Position numbers and translations under genes: made by a program
In this document: positions 53,218 to 62,163 of the stretch, in pieces
Layout of the letters: every line of letters begins with the position of its first letter
Position numbering within the stretch: the stretch's first letter is position 1
Source of the DNA: Agromyces sp. ISL-38
GTDB lineage: Bacteria > Actinomycetota > Actinomycetes > Actinomycetales > Microbacteriaceae
Length of the DNA stretch: 64,000 nucleotides
Assembly: GCF_018613935.1 (NCBI RefSeq)
Contig: NZ_JAGGPF010000010.1
Location: forward strand, 124,001 to 188,000
Direction of reading: 5' to 3'
Notes under the pieces: generated by a model
Seen by the model: the letters and a program-made list of their open reading frames with translations, nothing else
What the model was told of the DNA's origin: nothing
Databases searched by the model: none

Positions 53218-54155
53218 CGACGGGAACGGGCACGGGCGCACGCCTGTCGATCGATGGCGGGCAGAGCGGAATGCGGCTGCGATTCGCGCACGCCGGGCAG
53301 CAGCTCGAGGTGGAGACGCCCGGCGTGCTCACCGATCGACCCGTGCTCGAGCAGATCTCCGAGGTCGCCCACGCGTTCGTGCGAGAGCACGCGCTCGAGA
53401 TCACCGAACTGGCGGTCGGTCTCTCCGGGCTCACGCCCGCGGCCGCCCGGCCGATCCCGCTGCTGGAGTCGGTCGCCGCGCTCGGCGTGCGCCGCGTCGC
53501 GGTCGCGCACGACTCGGTGAGCGGATACCTCGCCGCCAACGGCGATGAGCCCGGCGTCGTGCTCGCCATCGGGACCGGCGTCGTCACCCTCGCGGTCACG
53601 GCGCGCGGCGCGGCCAAGGTCGACGGTTGGGGTTCGCTGCTCGGCGACGCCGGCAGCGGGTACTGGATCGGCCGAGCCGGGCTCGACGCAGCGCTCCGCA
53701 GCTACGACGGCAGGGGCGACGCCACGGTGCTCGCCGCGCTCGCCGTGGAGGCGTTCGGCAAGCTCGACGACCTCTACATGCGGATGCAGGGCGACGATCG
53801 CCGAGTGTCGCGCATCGCGTCGTTCGCGAGACCCGTCGTCGAGTCCGCCGAGTCCGGTGACCCTGTTGCGGCCGAGATCGTGACCGGGGCAGCTCGCGAG
53901 CTCGCGCATTCCGCCGCTGCAGCACTCGAAGGCGCGGGCCACGCCGACGGCGACGCGATCCGAGTGAGCGCGGTCGGCGGCATCGTCCGGGGCTCGGTGT
54001 ACCTGCGGGGCGCGCTCGTCGCGGCGCTCGCGGAACGCGGTCGCGGCGAGGGGCTCGCCGCCCCGCTCGGCGCGCCGATCGACGGGGTCGCCCGGCTGCT
54101 CGACGTGTCGGCGGGGCATCCGCTCGCCGCGATGGTCAGCACGGCGGCCCAGTGA
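53214..54155 (+). CDS. BadF/BadG-type sugar kinase (GlcNAc kinase-like)
   Basis: A 313-residue ATPase-fold kinase of the BadF/BadG/BcrA family, whose eukaryotic and actinobacterial members include N-acetylglucosamine kinases. Seen: LSIDGGQSGMRLRF (phosphate 1, about 12-25), VAHDSVSGYLAANGDEPGVVLAIGTG (connecting and phosphate 2), WGSLLGDAGSGYWIGR typical of GlcNAc kinase-like members, and VGGIVRG (adenosine). Translational coupling to the ROK regulator puts it in the sugar-use pathway. The substrate (GlcNAc, mannosamine or similar) is inferred. Confidence 0.85.
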   Translation: MTTGTGTGARLSIDGGQSGMRLRFAHAGQQLEVETPGVLTDRPVLEQISEVAHAFVREHALEITELAVGLSGLTPAAARPIPLLESVAALGVRRVAVAHDSVSGYLAANGDEPGVVLAIGTGVVTLAVTARGAAKVDGWGSLLGDAGSGYWIGRAGLDAALRSYDGRGDATVLAALAVEAFGKLDDLYMRMQGDDRRVSRIASFARPVVESAESGDPVAAEIVTGAARELAHSAAAALEGAGHADGDAIRVSAVGGIVRGSVYLRGALVAALAERGRGEGLAAPLGAPIDGVARLLDVSAGHPLAAMVSTAAQ

Positions 54156-54163
54156 GCCACCGA

Positions 54164-54191
54164 GGGCGCTCGTGCCTGCGCCTCAGCGCCC
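54164..54191. terminator. Hairpin between converging genes
   Basis: Perfect 7-base arms GGGCGCT and AGCGCCC lie between the kinase stop (54155) and the stop of the converging aminotransferase gene (54183), overlapping the latter. It is probably a bidirectional terminator, without a T-run. Confidence 0.45.
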
Positions 54192-55214
54192 GAGCGCGCG
54201 AGCGGCCAGGTCGACGTCGTCGTCGTCGTTCCAGAGGTGGAAGGCGACGCGAGCGCGGCCGGCCCGGCCCGATGCCGTGATGCCGGCAGCGCCGAGGGCG
54301 GCGAGCTCGTCGCCGTGCTCGTCGGGCCAGGTGACGATGGCGCTGTCGGATTCCGCGAGCCCGATGCGCTCGCGGAACGCGTTCGCCAGCCCGACATCGT
54401 GTCGCCGCACCTCCTCGAGGTCGAGCGACACCGTGAAGCCGAGCGCCGCCTCGGCGCCCGCCCAGGCGTGCCACGCGGGGGAGACGTCGAATCGGCGTGC
54501 GTCGGCTGCGAGGTACAGCTCGGGCCCGTAGCACGAGGCCCACGGGTCGTCGCCCGAATACCAGCCGGCGACGTGCGGCCTGAACTCGGCGAGCACGCGA
54601 TCGGAGACGGCTGCGAACGCGGCTCCGCGCGGAGCGGACAGCCACTTGTACGAGTGGCACACGATGAGATCGGCGCCGAGGCCGGTCGTGGGCATCCAGC
54701 CGGTGGCCTGCGTCGTGTCGATGAGGGTGAGCGCCCCGGCCGGTCGGGCGGCGGCGACGACGGATGCCGCGTCGGCGACCTCGCCGGTGGCCGATTGCAC
54801 GAGCGAGAACGACACGAGCCACGTCTGCGCGGTGACGGCGTCGGCGAGCTCGCGCAGGGGCACGTGCCGCACGCGGAGGTCGCCGCGCGCGAGGAACGGG
54901 GCGACGATCGACGAGAAGTCGCCGTCGACGCACAGCACCTCGGCTCCGCTCGGGGCGGATGCCGCGGCGAGCCCCGCGAACACCGAGACCTGCGAGCCCG
55001 TGGCGATGCGATCGGGCGTCGTGCCGAGCAGCGTCGCCGCATGTCCGCGGGCGCGTTCGAGCACGGCGGAGTACTCGGCGGCCGTCGCGGCGCCGGTCGA
55101 CCACCGTTCGAGGTCGCGCCGCACGGCGTCACGGGTGACGTCGGCGGGAAGTCCGAGGGTGCAGGCGGCGAGGTAGCCGCGGCCTGAGGCGAAACGCTGG
55201 CGAGCGGGGTGCAT
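54183..55214 (-). CDS. Class V PLP-dependent aminotransferase-like enzyme
   Basis: A 343-residue fold-type I enzyme (cysteine desulfurase/kynureninase-like class V). The PLP Lys is in VCHSYKWLSAPRGAAFAAV (about residue 194), with DTTQATGWMPT (PLP-nitrogen Asp region) and TGSQVSVFAGLAAASAPSG (phosphate cup) ahead of it. The start MHPARQRFASGRGYL was chosen as the family N-terminus; a longer frame to 55274 overlaps the regulatory gap. The substrate is unknown. It is divergent from a LysR gene that probably controls it. Confidence 0.85.
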   Translation of the reverse strand: MHPARQRFASGRGYLAACTLGLPADVTRDAVRRDLERWSTGAATAAEYSAVLERARGHAATLLGTTPDRIATGSQVSVFAGLAAASAPSGAEVLCVDGDFSSIVAPFLARGDLRVRHVPLRELADAVTAQTWLVSFSLVQSATGEVADAASVVAAARPAGALTLIDTTQATGWMPTTGLGADLIVCHSYKWLSAPRGAAFAAVSDRVLAEFRPHVAGWYSGDDPWASCYGPELYLAADARRFDVSPAWHAWAGAEAALGFTVSLDLEEVRRHDVGLANAFRERIGLAESDSAIVTWPDEHGDELAALGAAGITASGRAGRARVAFHLWNDDDDVDLAARALGR

Positions 55215-55240
55215 GGCACAAGTCTCGGCACCGCAGCATC

Positions 55241-55276
55241 CATTCGACAAGAACAGGTGAGTGATCGAATGCATGC
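55241..55276. promoter_or_regulatory. Dyad in the LysR/aminotransferase intergenic gap
   Basis: CATTCGA (55241-55247) and TCGAATG (55265-55271) form perfect 7-base arms 17 bases apart, continuing as GCAT/ATGC outside one mismatch. LysR regulators bind such dyads in divergent promoters. A TATGAT -10 box (55285-55290) lies six bases before the LysR ATG. Confidence 0.5.
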
Positions 55277-55296
55277 CGTCGCGTTATGATTCCGGC

Positions 55297-56238
55297 ATGT
55301 CCGACGCCTCCGTGGAACACCTTGCCGCCACCCTCGACCTGCAGACCGTGCGGGTCGTGCGCCAGATCGCCGAACACGGATCGCTCACGGCTGCGGCGGC
55401 GTCCCTCGGCTACAGCCAGCCCGCCGTGAGCCAGCAGTTGCAGCGTTTCGAGGAGCGCACCGGCATCGCCCTCGTCGAGCGGGTGGGCCGTGGCATCCGC
55501 CTCACCGAATCGGGCCGGGTGCTCGCCCGGCACGCGTTCGCCGTCACCACGGCGCTCGAGGCGGCGGCGGGCGAGCTCGCCGAGATCCGCGGACTCCGTG
55601 CCGGCCGGGTGCGGCTCGTCGCGTTCCCCTCGGCGTCGGCCACGCTCGTGCCGCGGCTGATCGCGTCGCTGGCGAGCGAGTATCCGGGCGTCGCCGTCAC
55701 GTATGTCGAGGCGGAGCCGCCCGAGGCGGTCGAAGCGGTGCGCGCCGACCGCGCTGATCTCGCGATCACCTTCAGCTATCCCGGCGATCGCGACGACCCG
55801 CACCGGGCGAGCGCGCGAGGCCTCGACGTGCGCGCGTACGGCGATGAGCCGATGCAGCTCGTGCTGCCCGAGGGGCATCCCGCCGCCGAATCCGACGTCA
55901 TCATGCTCGATCGGCTCGCAGGCGAGCCCTGGATCGCCGGATGCCCCCGCTGCCGCGGCCACTTGCTCGAACTCGCGGGCGCCGCCGGCTTCACGCCGCG
56001 GATCGCGTTCGAGACCGACAACTTCGTCGCCGTCGAGGGCATGGTCGCGCAAGGGCTCGGCGTCGCGCTGCTGCCGGCGCTCGCGCTCGAGGCGTCGCCG
56101 CGGCATCCGGGCATCGTGACCCGGCCGACCGCGCGAGCCGACGTGCGTTCGCTGCACCTCGTGACCGCTCGCGGCGCAGAGCGGGTGCCCGCGATCGGCG
56201 CGACCCTCGCCGCACTGGAGGCGCTCGCGGCCGGCTGA
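55297..56238 (+). CDS. LysR-family transcriptional regulator
   Basis: A 313-residue regulator with an N-terminal [23 protein letters not shown] and [21 protein letters not shown] (about 22-63) and a LysR substrate-binding domain ([20 protein letters not shown], the [15 protein letters not shown] strand, and a short ECPRCRG-like [13 protein letters not shown] segment). It probably regulates the divergent class V aminotransferase gene. The ATG at 55297 directly follows a TATGAT box, so the mRNA is probably leaderless. Confidence 0.9.
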   Translation: MSDASVEHLAATLDLQTVRVVRQIAEHGSLTAAAASLGYSQPAVSQQLQRFEERTGIALVERVGRGIRLTESGRVLARHAFAVTTALEAAAGELAEIRGLRAGRVRLVAFPSASATLVPRLIASLASEYPGVAVTYVEAEPPEAVEAVRADRADLAITFSYPGDRDDPHRASARGLDVRAYGDEPMQLVLPEGHPAAESDVIMLDRLAGEPWIAGCPRCRGHLLELAGAAGFTPRIAFETDNFVAVEGMVAQGLGVALLPALALEASPRHPGIVTRPTARADVRSLHLVTARGAERVPAIGATLAALEALAAG

Positions 56239-56297
56239 GCCGGGTCGCGCCGAGTGCGCGATTCCCTGAGTGGCGCGCCTCGGTACGATTGAGGCGT

Positions 56298-57812
56298 ATG
56301 CCTGAGACAGCTCACCCCACGACCACCGCCACCGGCAGCGACATCCGTGTGCGCTTCTGCCCCTCACCCACCGGCACGCCGCACGTCGGCCTCGTTCGAA
56401 CGGCCCTCTTCAACTGGGCGTATGCGCGGCACACCGGCGGCACGTTCGTGTTCCGCATCGAAGACACCGACGCGGCTCGCGACAGTGAGGAGAGCTATGA
56501 GCAGCTCGTCGACGCGCTCACGTGGCTCGGCCTCGACTGGGACGAGGGCGTCGGCATCGGCGGGCCGCACGCGCCCTATCGGCAGTCGCAGCGCAGCGAG
56601 CTCTACGCCGAGATCATCGAGAAGCTGAAGGCCGCCGGCCACCTCTACGAGAGCTACTCCACGGCCGAGGAGATCGACGCGCGAAACGAGGCCGCCGGCC
56701 GGCCGAAGCAGCTCGGCTACGACAACTTCGACCGCGACCTCACCGACGAGCAGCGTGCGGCATTCCGTGCCGAGGGCCGGGAGCCTGCGCTCCGCATGCG
56801 AGTGCCCGACGTGGAGCTCGCGTTCGACGATCTCGTGCGCGGCCGCATCGACTTCCCGGCCGGCTCGACGACCGACTTCGTGGCCGTGCGTCCGAACGGC
56901 GCGCCGCTCTACACGTTCGTGAACCCCGTCGACGATGCGCTCATGGGCATCACGCACGTGCTCCGCGGCGAAGACCTGCTCTCGTCGACGCCGCGCCAGA
57001 TCACGCTCTACCACGCGCTCATCGACATCGGCGTCGCGCCCTTCGTGCCGCGCTTCGGCCACTTGCCCTACGTGATGGGCGACGGCAACAAGAAGCTCTC
57101 GAAGCGCGATCCCGAGTCGAACCTCTTCCACCACCGTGATCGCGGATTCATCCCCGAGGGCCTGCTCAACTACCTCGCCCTGCTCGGCTGGGGCTTCTCT
57201 GCCGACCGCGACGTATTCAGCCGCGAGGAGTTCATCGCGAAGTTCGACGTCGCCGACGTGAATCCGAACCCCGCCCGATTCGACCTGAAGAAGGCCGAGG
57301 CGATCAACGGCGACCACCTGCGCCGGCTCGACATCGCCGAGTTCGTGACTCGCACGGTGCCGTACCTGCAGGCCGCGGGCGCGGTCTCCACGCCGGTCAC
57401 CCCGGCAGAGGAGGCGGTGCTCGTCGAGGCGGCACCGCTCGTGCAGGAGCGCATCACCCTGCTCGGTGAGGCTCCCGGCATGCTCGGCTTCCTGTTCACC
57501 GATGCCGCGGGCCTCGAGTACGACGAGTCCGCCGTCGCAGCACTCCCGGCCGACACCCAGTCGGTGCTCGCCGCGGCTCGGGTCACCCTCGAGCGGCTGC
57601 CCGCCGAGGCGTGGACCCACGAGCAGATCGAGGAGGCGCTGCGCGGCGCCCTCGTCGACGGCCTGGGCCTCAAGCCGCGCGTCGCGTTCGGCCCCGTGCG
57701 CACCGCGATCTCGGGTCGTCGCGTCTCGCCGCCGCTCTTCGAGTCGATGCAGATCCTCGGCAAGATCGACTCGCTCGAACGCATCGACCGACTCATGGCG
57801 CTGACGGCATGA
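56298..57812 (+). CDS. gltX: Glutamyl-tRNA synthetase
   Basis: A 504-residue class I synthetase charging tRNA-Glu (and, in organisms with GatCAB, also tRNA-Gln). The HIGH motif appears in [19 protein letters not shown] (about 18-36), zinc-free form, and the KMSKS loop in [13 protein letters not shown] (about 262-274). [14 protein letters not shown] and [13 protein letters not shown] are further landmarks. It is the next member of the conserved order after the fumarylacetoacetase-family gene. A tRNA-Glu and a tRNA-Gln gene lie downstream in this window. Confidence 0.96.
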   Translation: MPETAHPTTTATGSDIRVRFCPSPTGTPHVGLVRTALFNWAYARHTGGTFVFRIEDTDAARDSEESYEQLVDALTWLGLDWDEGVGIGGPHAPYRQSQRSELYAEIIEKLKAAGHLYESYSTAEEIDARNEAAGRPKQLGYDNFDRDLTDEQRAAFRAEGREPALRMRVPDVELAFDDLVRGRIDFPAGSTTDFVAVRPNGAPLYTFVNPVDDALMGITHVLRGEDLLSSTPRQITLYHALIDIGVAPFVPRFGHLPYVMGDGNKKLSKRDPESNLFHHRDRGFIPEGLLNYLALLGWGFSADRDVFSREEFIAKFDVADVNPNPARFDLKKAEAINGDHLRRLDIAEFVTRTVPYLQAAGAVSTPVTPAEEAVLVEAAPLVQERITLLGEAPGMLGFLFTDAAGLEYDESAVAALPADTQSVLAAARVTLERLPAEAWTHEQIEEALRGALVDGLGLKPRVAFGPVRTAISGRRVSPPLFESMQILGKIDSLERIDRLMALTA

Positions 57813-58768
57813 GCGAAGGGCTCGAGTCGGCGACGGATGCCCCGGCGGGTCCGTCCGACGTCGAGGTCGCCGTCATCGGCGCCGGGCCTGCGGGCCTCTC
57901 CGCGGCGCTCAACCTCGTGCGTGCGCGCCGCTCGACCCTGCTCGTCGACAGCAACCGTCCGCGGAACGCCGCGACGCTCGCCTCGCACGGATTCCTCACT
58001 CGCGACGGTCTCCCGCCGCTCGAGCTCCGGCGACTCGGGCGCGAGGAGTTCGAGGCATATCCCGCAGCTCGATTCCACGCGGCATCCGTCGACGCCATCG
58101 CCCCGCTCGCCGGCGGCGGATTCCGGCTCACGGGCCGCGGCGTGCGCGGTGCCGCCCCCCTCGACGTGACGTCGGCCGCCCTCGTGCTCGCGGCCGGGCT
58201 CGTGGAGACGCTGCCCGCCCTGCCGAGCATCCGGGCCTGGTACGGCACGCAACTGCACAGCTGCGTCGAGTGCGACGGCTACGAGAAGTCGGACGCGCCG
58301 CTCGTGCTCCTCGGCGAGAGTGACGACCTCGCCGAACGCGCCGTGCTCATCTCGCAGTGGAGCAGCGACCTCCTCGTGTGCACCAACGACGTCGGCACGG
58401 TCAGCGACCGCGAGGAGGCAGCACTTGCCGCTCGCGGCATCCGCGTCGACCGAAGGCCCATCACCGACGTCGAGGGCGCCGAAGGGCGCATGACGGGAGT
58501 GCGCTTCGCCGACGGCTCGTTCGATGCGCGCACGGGCGGATTCGTGCGACCCGCGTGGCGCGCGGCGATCACCGCGATCAACGGACTCGCGCTCGAGCTC
58601 GACCCCGACGGCCTCGTGATCGTCGACGGCAGGGGGCGAACGAACGTGCCGGGCGTCTACGCAGCGGGTGACGTCACGCCGCCCGGACCCGAGCAACTCA
58701 TCGTCGCGGCGGGCGAGGGCGCCACGGTCGCGGCGACCGTCAACCGCGACCTGCTCGGCCCCCTCTGA
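57809..58768 (+). CDS. Thioredoxin reductase-like FAD oxidoreductase
   Basis: A 319-residue pyridine nucleotide-disulfide oxidoreductase. FAD motif [33 protein letters not shown] (about 20-52), redox pair CVEC in [13 protein letters not shown] (about 150-162), and the second FAD motif [12 protein letters not shown] near the C-terminus. The NADPH motif is unusual ([16 protein letters not shown] instead of GGGxxA), so the electron donor is uncertain. Its ATG overlaps the gltX stop by 4 bases. Confidence 0.85.
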   Translation: MSEGLESATDAPAGPSDVEVAVIGAGPAGLSAALNLVRARRSTLLVDSNRPRNAATLASHGFLTRDGLPPLELRRLGREEFEAYPAARFHAASVDAIAPLAGGGFRLTGRGVRGAAPLDVTSAALVLAAGLVETLPALPSIRAWYGTQLHSCVECDGYEKSDAPLVLLGESDDLAERAVLISQWSSDLLVCTNDVGTVSDREEAALAARGIRVDRRPITDVEGAEGRMTGVRFADGSFDARTGGFVRPAWRAAITAINGLALELDPDGLVIVDGRGRTNVPGVYAAGDVTPPGPEQLIVAAGEGATVAATVNRDLLGPL

Positions 58769-58794
58769 GCCTCGCACCGCGGCGCGCGCTCAGT

Positions 58795-58824
58795 TTGGAC
58801 CGGGTGCGATCCGTAGGCTAGAGT
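58795..58824 (+). promoter_or_regulatory. Promoter of tRNA-Gln
   Basis: A -35 TTGGAC (58795-58800) and a -10 TAGAGT (58819-58824) are 18 bases apart, 33 bases before the mature tRNA end. Confidence 0.5.
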
Positions 58825-58857
58825 TGCATGTCGGCGCGGGGCTTCGGTTCCCGCCAT

Positions 58858-58929
58858 TGGGGTATGGTGTAATTGGCAACACGGCGGTTTCTGGTACCGT
58901 TGTTCTTGGTTCGAGTCCAGGTACCCCAG
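58858..58929 (+). tRNA. tRNA-Gln(CTG)
   Basis: A 72-base cloverleaf: acceptor TGGGGTA/TACCCCA, D-arm with GGTGTAATTGGCAACAC, anticodon stem GCGGT/ACCGT around loop TTCTGGT (anticodon CTG), T-arm TTGG-TTCGAGT-CCAG and discriminator G. The U1-A72 pair is typical of tRNA-Gln. CCA is not encoded. Confidence 0.95.
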
Positions 58930-58946
58930 CTGGTTCGAAGCGATCG

Positions 58947-58972
58947 AGGCCCGGAATTCCGGGCCTTTTTTC
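58947..58972 (+). terminator. Intrinsic terminator after tRNA-Gln
   Basis: The perfect palindrome AGGCCCGGAATTCCGGGCCT is followed by TTTTTTCG, a classic terminator 18 bases past the tRNA. Confidence 0.9.
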
Positions 58973-59155
58973 GTGTCCGCGATCGCCGGCCGTCACGGGC
59001 ATCGGTGTGGTCGAATCTCAGCGATGGCGACCCCGATGCGACCCTCTCGACAACGTGTCCGCGCTACTGTTGCATAAGACGATGACACGATGTGGAGCAT
59101 GGGGCCCGCGGCACCGGAGTGCATCGTCATTCGCGGGCGAAGAGGCTTGGGGGTG

Positions 59156-61459
59156 GTGAGTCCGTTGGTCACCCGGAACATGGTCACCCGCAACAAGCGC
59201 AACCGCGACTTCACCGAGAGCCGAACCTTCTCCGGCGTCATCGGTGGATTCATCGGGCTCGTCGTCGCGAGCACCGGGGCCGCGATGCTCGTCGTCGCGG
59301 GGATGACCCCTGCGCTCGCGACCGTCGGGCTGGCGACCACCGGCACCATCGGCATGTTCGAGAACCTGCCGAGCTACCTCGAGATCGGCGAGCTCTCGGA
59401 GAAGAGCAACATCTACGCCACGACATCCGATGGCACCCCGCTGCTCCTCGCCTCCTTCTACGACCAGAACCGCGTCGAGGTGGGCTGGGACGCCATCAGC
59501 CGGTACGTCAAAGACGCCGCCGTCGCCGGCGAGGATCCCCGGTTCTACGAACATGGCGGTGTCGACCTGCAGGGCACGATCCGCGCCGCCCTCACCACCG
59601 CAGCCGGCCGGGAGACCCAGGGCGGCTCGTCGATCGCCCAGCAGTACGTGAAGAACGTACGTGTGCAGGAATGCGAGCGGAACGCCGCCGACGAGGAGGA
59701 GAAGGCCGGATGCTACGACAAGGTCACCGAGACCTCGATCGACCGCAAGCTCAAGGAGATGCGGCTCGCGATCGGGGTCGAGAAGCGATACAGCAAGAGT
59801 GAGATCCTCCTCGGCTACCTGAACATCGCCGGATTCGGTGGAACCGTCTACGGCATCGAAGCGGCGGCGAACTACTACTTCAGCACGAGCGCCGCGAACG
59901 TCACCCTCGCGCAAGCCGCGTCACTCATGGCCATCGTGAACAACCCCGTCAAGTTCCAGCTCGACACACCGACCAGCGAGACGAACGGCGCCGCGAACGG
60001 CTACGCCGAGAATCTCGCCCGACGCAACTACATCCTCGGCGCGATGCTGAGCGAGAAGAAGATCACGCAGGCCGAGTACGACGAGGCCATCGCCACCCCG
60101 GTGCAGCCGGCAATCACGGAGCCGAGCACCGGGTGCCAGACGGCCGGCGGAAGCGCCTACTTCTGCGACTACGTGAAGAACATCCTCCAGCAGGATCCCA
60201 TCTTCGGCGAAGACGAGGCGACGCGGTTCCTGAACTTCCGCCGCGGAGGGTACGACGTCTACACGACCCTCGACCTCGACCTCCAGATGGCTGCGGAGAC
60301 CACGATCGGCCAGAACGTGCCGCAGGTCTATCCCGGATGGGATGTCGGCGCGGTGGTCTCGAGCGTCGAGGTCGGCACCGGACGCGTGCTCGCGATGGCG
60401 CAGAACAAGACCTACAGCCAAGACCCTGCCGTCCTGGATTCGGGTCCGCAGTTCACGAGCATCAACTACAACACCGACTTCACGAACGGCGGATCCCGCG
60501 GATTCCAGCCGGGCTCGTCGTACAAGGTGTTCACCCTCGCGCAATGGCTGAACGAGGGCCATTCCCTCAACCAGCGCGTCGACTCCCGGCCCAAGGCGAA
60601 CTGGGGCACCTTCCGCGACAGCTGCCTCGGCCCGCAGAACTACGACAGCGAGCACTGGAACCCCAGGAACGACGCCAACGAGTCCGGCGCCAACTACACG
60701 GCCCTCGAATCGACGATCCAGTCGATCAACACCGGCTACATCGGCATGGCGAAGCAGCTCGACCTCTGCGGCATCCGCAAGACCGCAGAGGCGTTCGGGA
60801 TGCACCGAGCCGACGGGGATCCGCTGGTGCAGAGCGCCTCGGCGGTGATCGGCATCAATGAGGTCGCGCCGCTCAGCATGGCGGTCGCCTTCGCCGGCAT
60901 CTCCAACAACGGTGTCACCTGCAGCCCCATCGCCATCGATCGGATCGTGCGCGACGGCGCAGAGATCCCCGCGCCGAAGTCGACATGCACCCAGTCGGTC
61001 TCGCCCGAGGTGGCAGCGGGCATGCACTACGCGTTGACCCGCGTGATGACGAGCGGCACGGCACAGCAGTCGTGGCAGGGCACTTCCCCGCGCGTGCCGC
61101 TCATCGGCAAGACCGGCACGACCGACGGCGCGAAGGACACCTGGATGGTCGGGGCGAGCTCCAGGGTCGCGACCGCCGCCGCCGTCGTGAGCGTGAACGG
61201 GGAGGCGAACCAGCGCGGGATCTACTTCGACAGCGGGCAGGCCGCCACGGCCAGGCACCGGATGTGGCCGGCGGTGATGTCGGTGGCCGCGGCGAAGTAC
61301 GGCGGCGCCGGGTTCACGGAGGCGGGGCCGGGGCAGGCCGGGCCGCAAGCGGCCACGCCCGCACCCGACTCGGGGGGCGGCGACACCGGAGGCGAACAGG
61401 GCCAGCCCGGCGAGGAGCAGGGCGGGAAGCCGGGAGGCAAGCCCGACAAGCCGGGCTAG
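59156..61459 (+). CDS. Class A penicillin-binding protein
   Basis: A 767-residue bifunctional cell-wall enzyme: N-terminal transmembrane helix (about 24-48), GT51 glycosyltransferase with catalytic Glu in AVAGEDPRFYEHGGVD and RETQGGSSIAQQYVKN, and a transpeptidase domain with SxxK in PGSSYKVF (about 455), SxN in IQSINTGYIG and KTG in IGKTGTTDGAKDTW. It ends in a flexible Gly/Pro/Gln/Lys-rich tail (about 55 residues). It polymerises and crosslinks peptidoglycan at the outer face. The GTG at 59156 with upstream GAGG was chosen; an ATG at 59090 or 59180 is possible. Confidence 0.93.
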   Translation: MSPLVTRNMVTRNKRNRDFTESRTFSGVIGGFIGLVVASTGAAMLVVAGMTPALATVGLATTGTIGMFENLPSYLEIGELSEKSNIYATTSDGTPLLLASFYDQNRVEVGWDAISRYVKDAAVAGEDPRFYEHGGVDLQGTIRAALTTAAGRETQGGSSIAQQYVKNVRVQECERNAADEEEKAGCYDKVTETSIDRKLKEMRLAIGVEKRYSKSEILLGYLNIAGFGGTVYGIEAAANYYFSTSAANVTLAQAASLMAIVNNPVKFQLDTPTSETNGAANGYAENLARRNYILGAMLSEKKITQAEYDEAIATPVQPAITEPSTGCQTAGGSAYFCDYVKNILQQDPIFGEDEATRFLNFRRGGYDVYTTLDLDLQMAAETTIGQNVPQVYPGWDVGAVVSSVEVGTGRVLAMAQNKTYSQDPAVLDSGPQFTSINYNTDFTNGGSRGFQPGSSYKVFTLAQWLNEGHSLNQRVDSRPKANWGTFRDSCLGPQNYDSEHWNPRNDANESGANYTALESTIQSINTGYIGMAKQLDLCGIRKTAEAFGMHRADGDPLVQSASAVIGINEVAPLSMAVAFAGISNNGVTCSPIAIDRIVRDGAEIPAPKSTCTQSVSPEVAAGMHYALTRVMTSGTAQQSWQGTSPRVPLIGKTGTTDGAKDTWMVGASSRVATAAAVVSVNGEANQRGIYFDSGQAATARHRMWPAVMSVAAAKYGGAGFTEAGPGQAGPQAATPAPDSGGGDTGGEQGQPGEEQGGKPGGKPDKPG

Positions 61460-61466
61460 CCCCGGC

Positions 61467-62102
61467 TCAGAAGTCGATCGCGTCGCCGGGCTCGAGCGGA
61501 AGGTACTCGCCGCCGCCCTGCTCGGTCGCCCACTTCAGGCGCAGGTTCGCCGTCGACTTGCCGGCGCGCGAGAGCAGCATCTCGTGCGTCGGGAACGCGC
61601 GCTTGGGAGCGATCGCGACGACGTAGTCCATCGCCTCGCTGATCTTCATCCACGGCGCATTGGCGTGCACTGCCAGCACGTCGACCTCGACGTCGGGGAC
61701 GGTGAACGAATCGCCGGCGAAGTAGAGCGAGTCGTTCACGAGCACGCCGACGTTGTCGATGATCGGAATGCTGGGGTGGATCACGGCGTGCGTGCCGCCG
61801 AAGAATCGCAAGCGGAACGGCCCGACCTCGACCTCGTCGCCGGCCGCGACCGTCTCGACGGGGAAATCACCTGCCGCCGCCGCGACTCCCGCCGGGCCGA
61901 AGATGCGCACCCCTGGGTTCGCCTCGACGATGCGGCTGAGATGCTCGGGCGTCCAGTGGTCGGGGTGCTCGTGGGTGATCACGACGGCGACCGCGCCGCT
62001 CGACTCGGTAATGGGCGTCGTATACGACCCGGGGTCGATGTACAGCTTGTGGCCGGAGTCCTCCACGACGAGCGCGGCGTGTTCGAGCTTGGTGAGGCGC
62101 AT
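61467..62102 (-). CDS. Metallo-beta-lactamase-fold hydrolase
   Basis: A 211-residue small MBL-fold protein (UlaG-like/beta-lactamase 2 type). The metal motif is ITHEHPDHWTPEHL (HxHxDH, about 43-56); further ligands are in GGTHAVIHP, LYFAGDSFTVPD and FPTHEML. The substrate is unknown. The ATG at 62102 was chosen as the family start (MRLTKLEHAALVVE); a GTG at 62117 with GGGAGG is an alternative. It is divergent from the kinase gene 61 bases away and convergent with the PBP gene. Confidence 0.85.
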   Translation of the reverse strand: MRLTKLEHAALVVEDSGHKLYIDPGSYTTPITESSGAVAVVITHEHPDHWTPEHLSRIVEANPGVRIFGPAGVAAAAGDFPVETVAAGDEVEVGPFRLRFFGGTHAVIHPSIPIIDNVGVLVNDSLYFAGDSFTVPDVEVDVLAVHANAPWMKISEAMDYVVAIAPKRAFPTHEMLLSRAGKSTANLRLKWATEQGGGEYLPLEPGDAIDF

Positions 62103-62163
62103 GCCTCGAGCCAACACCGCCTCCCGGTCGATCCGCAAGCCGGTGGACTGCCAGAATCGCAGC

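Noticed and set aside
42945-56297. The sugar island as an integrative element or prophage
   Set aside because: No integrase, transposase, tRNA-end duplication or terminal repeats are seen, and codon bias matches the rest of the genome.
58973-59155. Possible small gene between the tRNA-Gln terminator and the PBP gene
   Set aside because: No frame shows a ribosome site with coding-like codon use; it is probably the promoter region and leader of the PBP gene.
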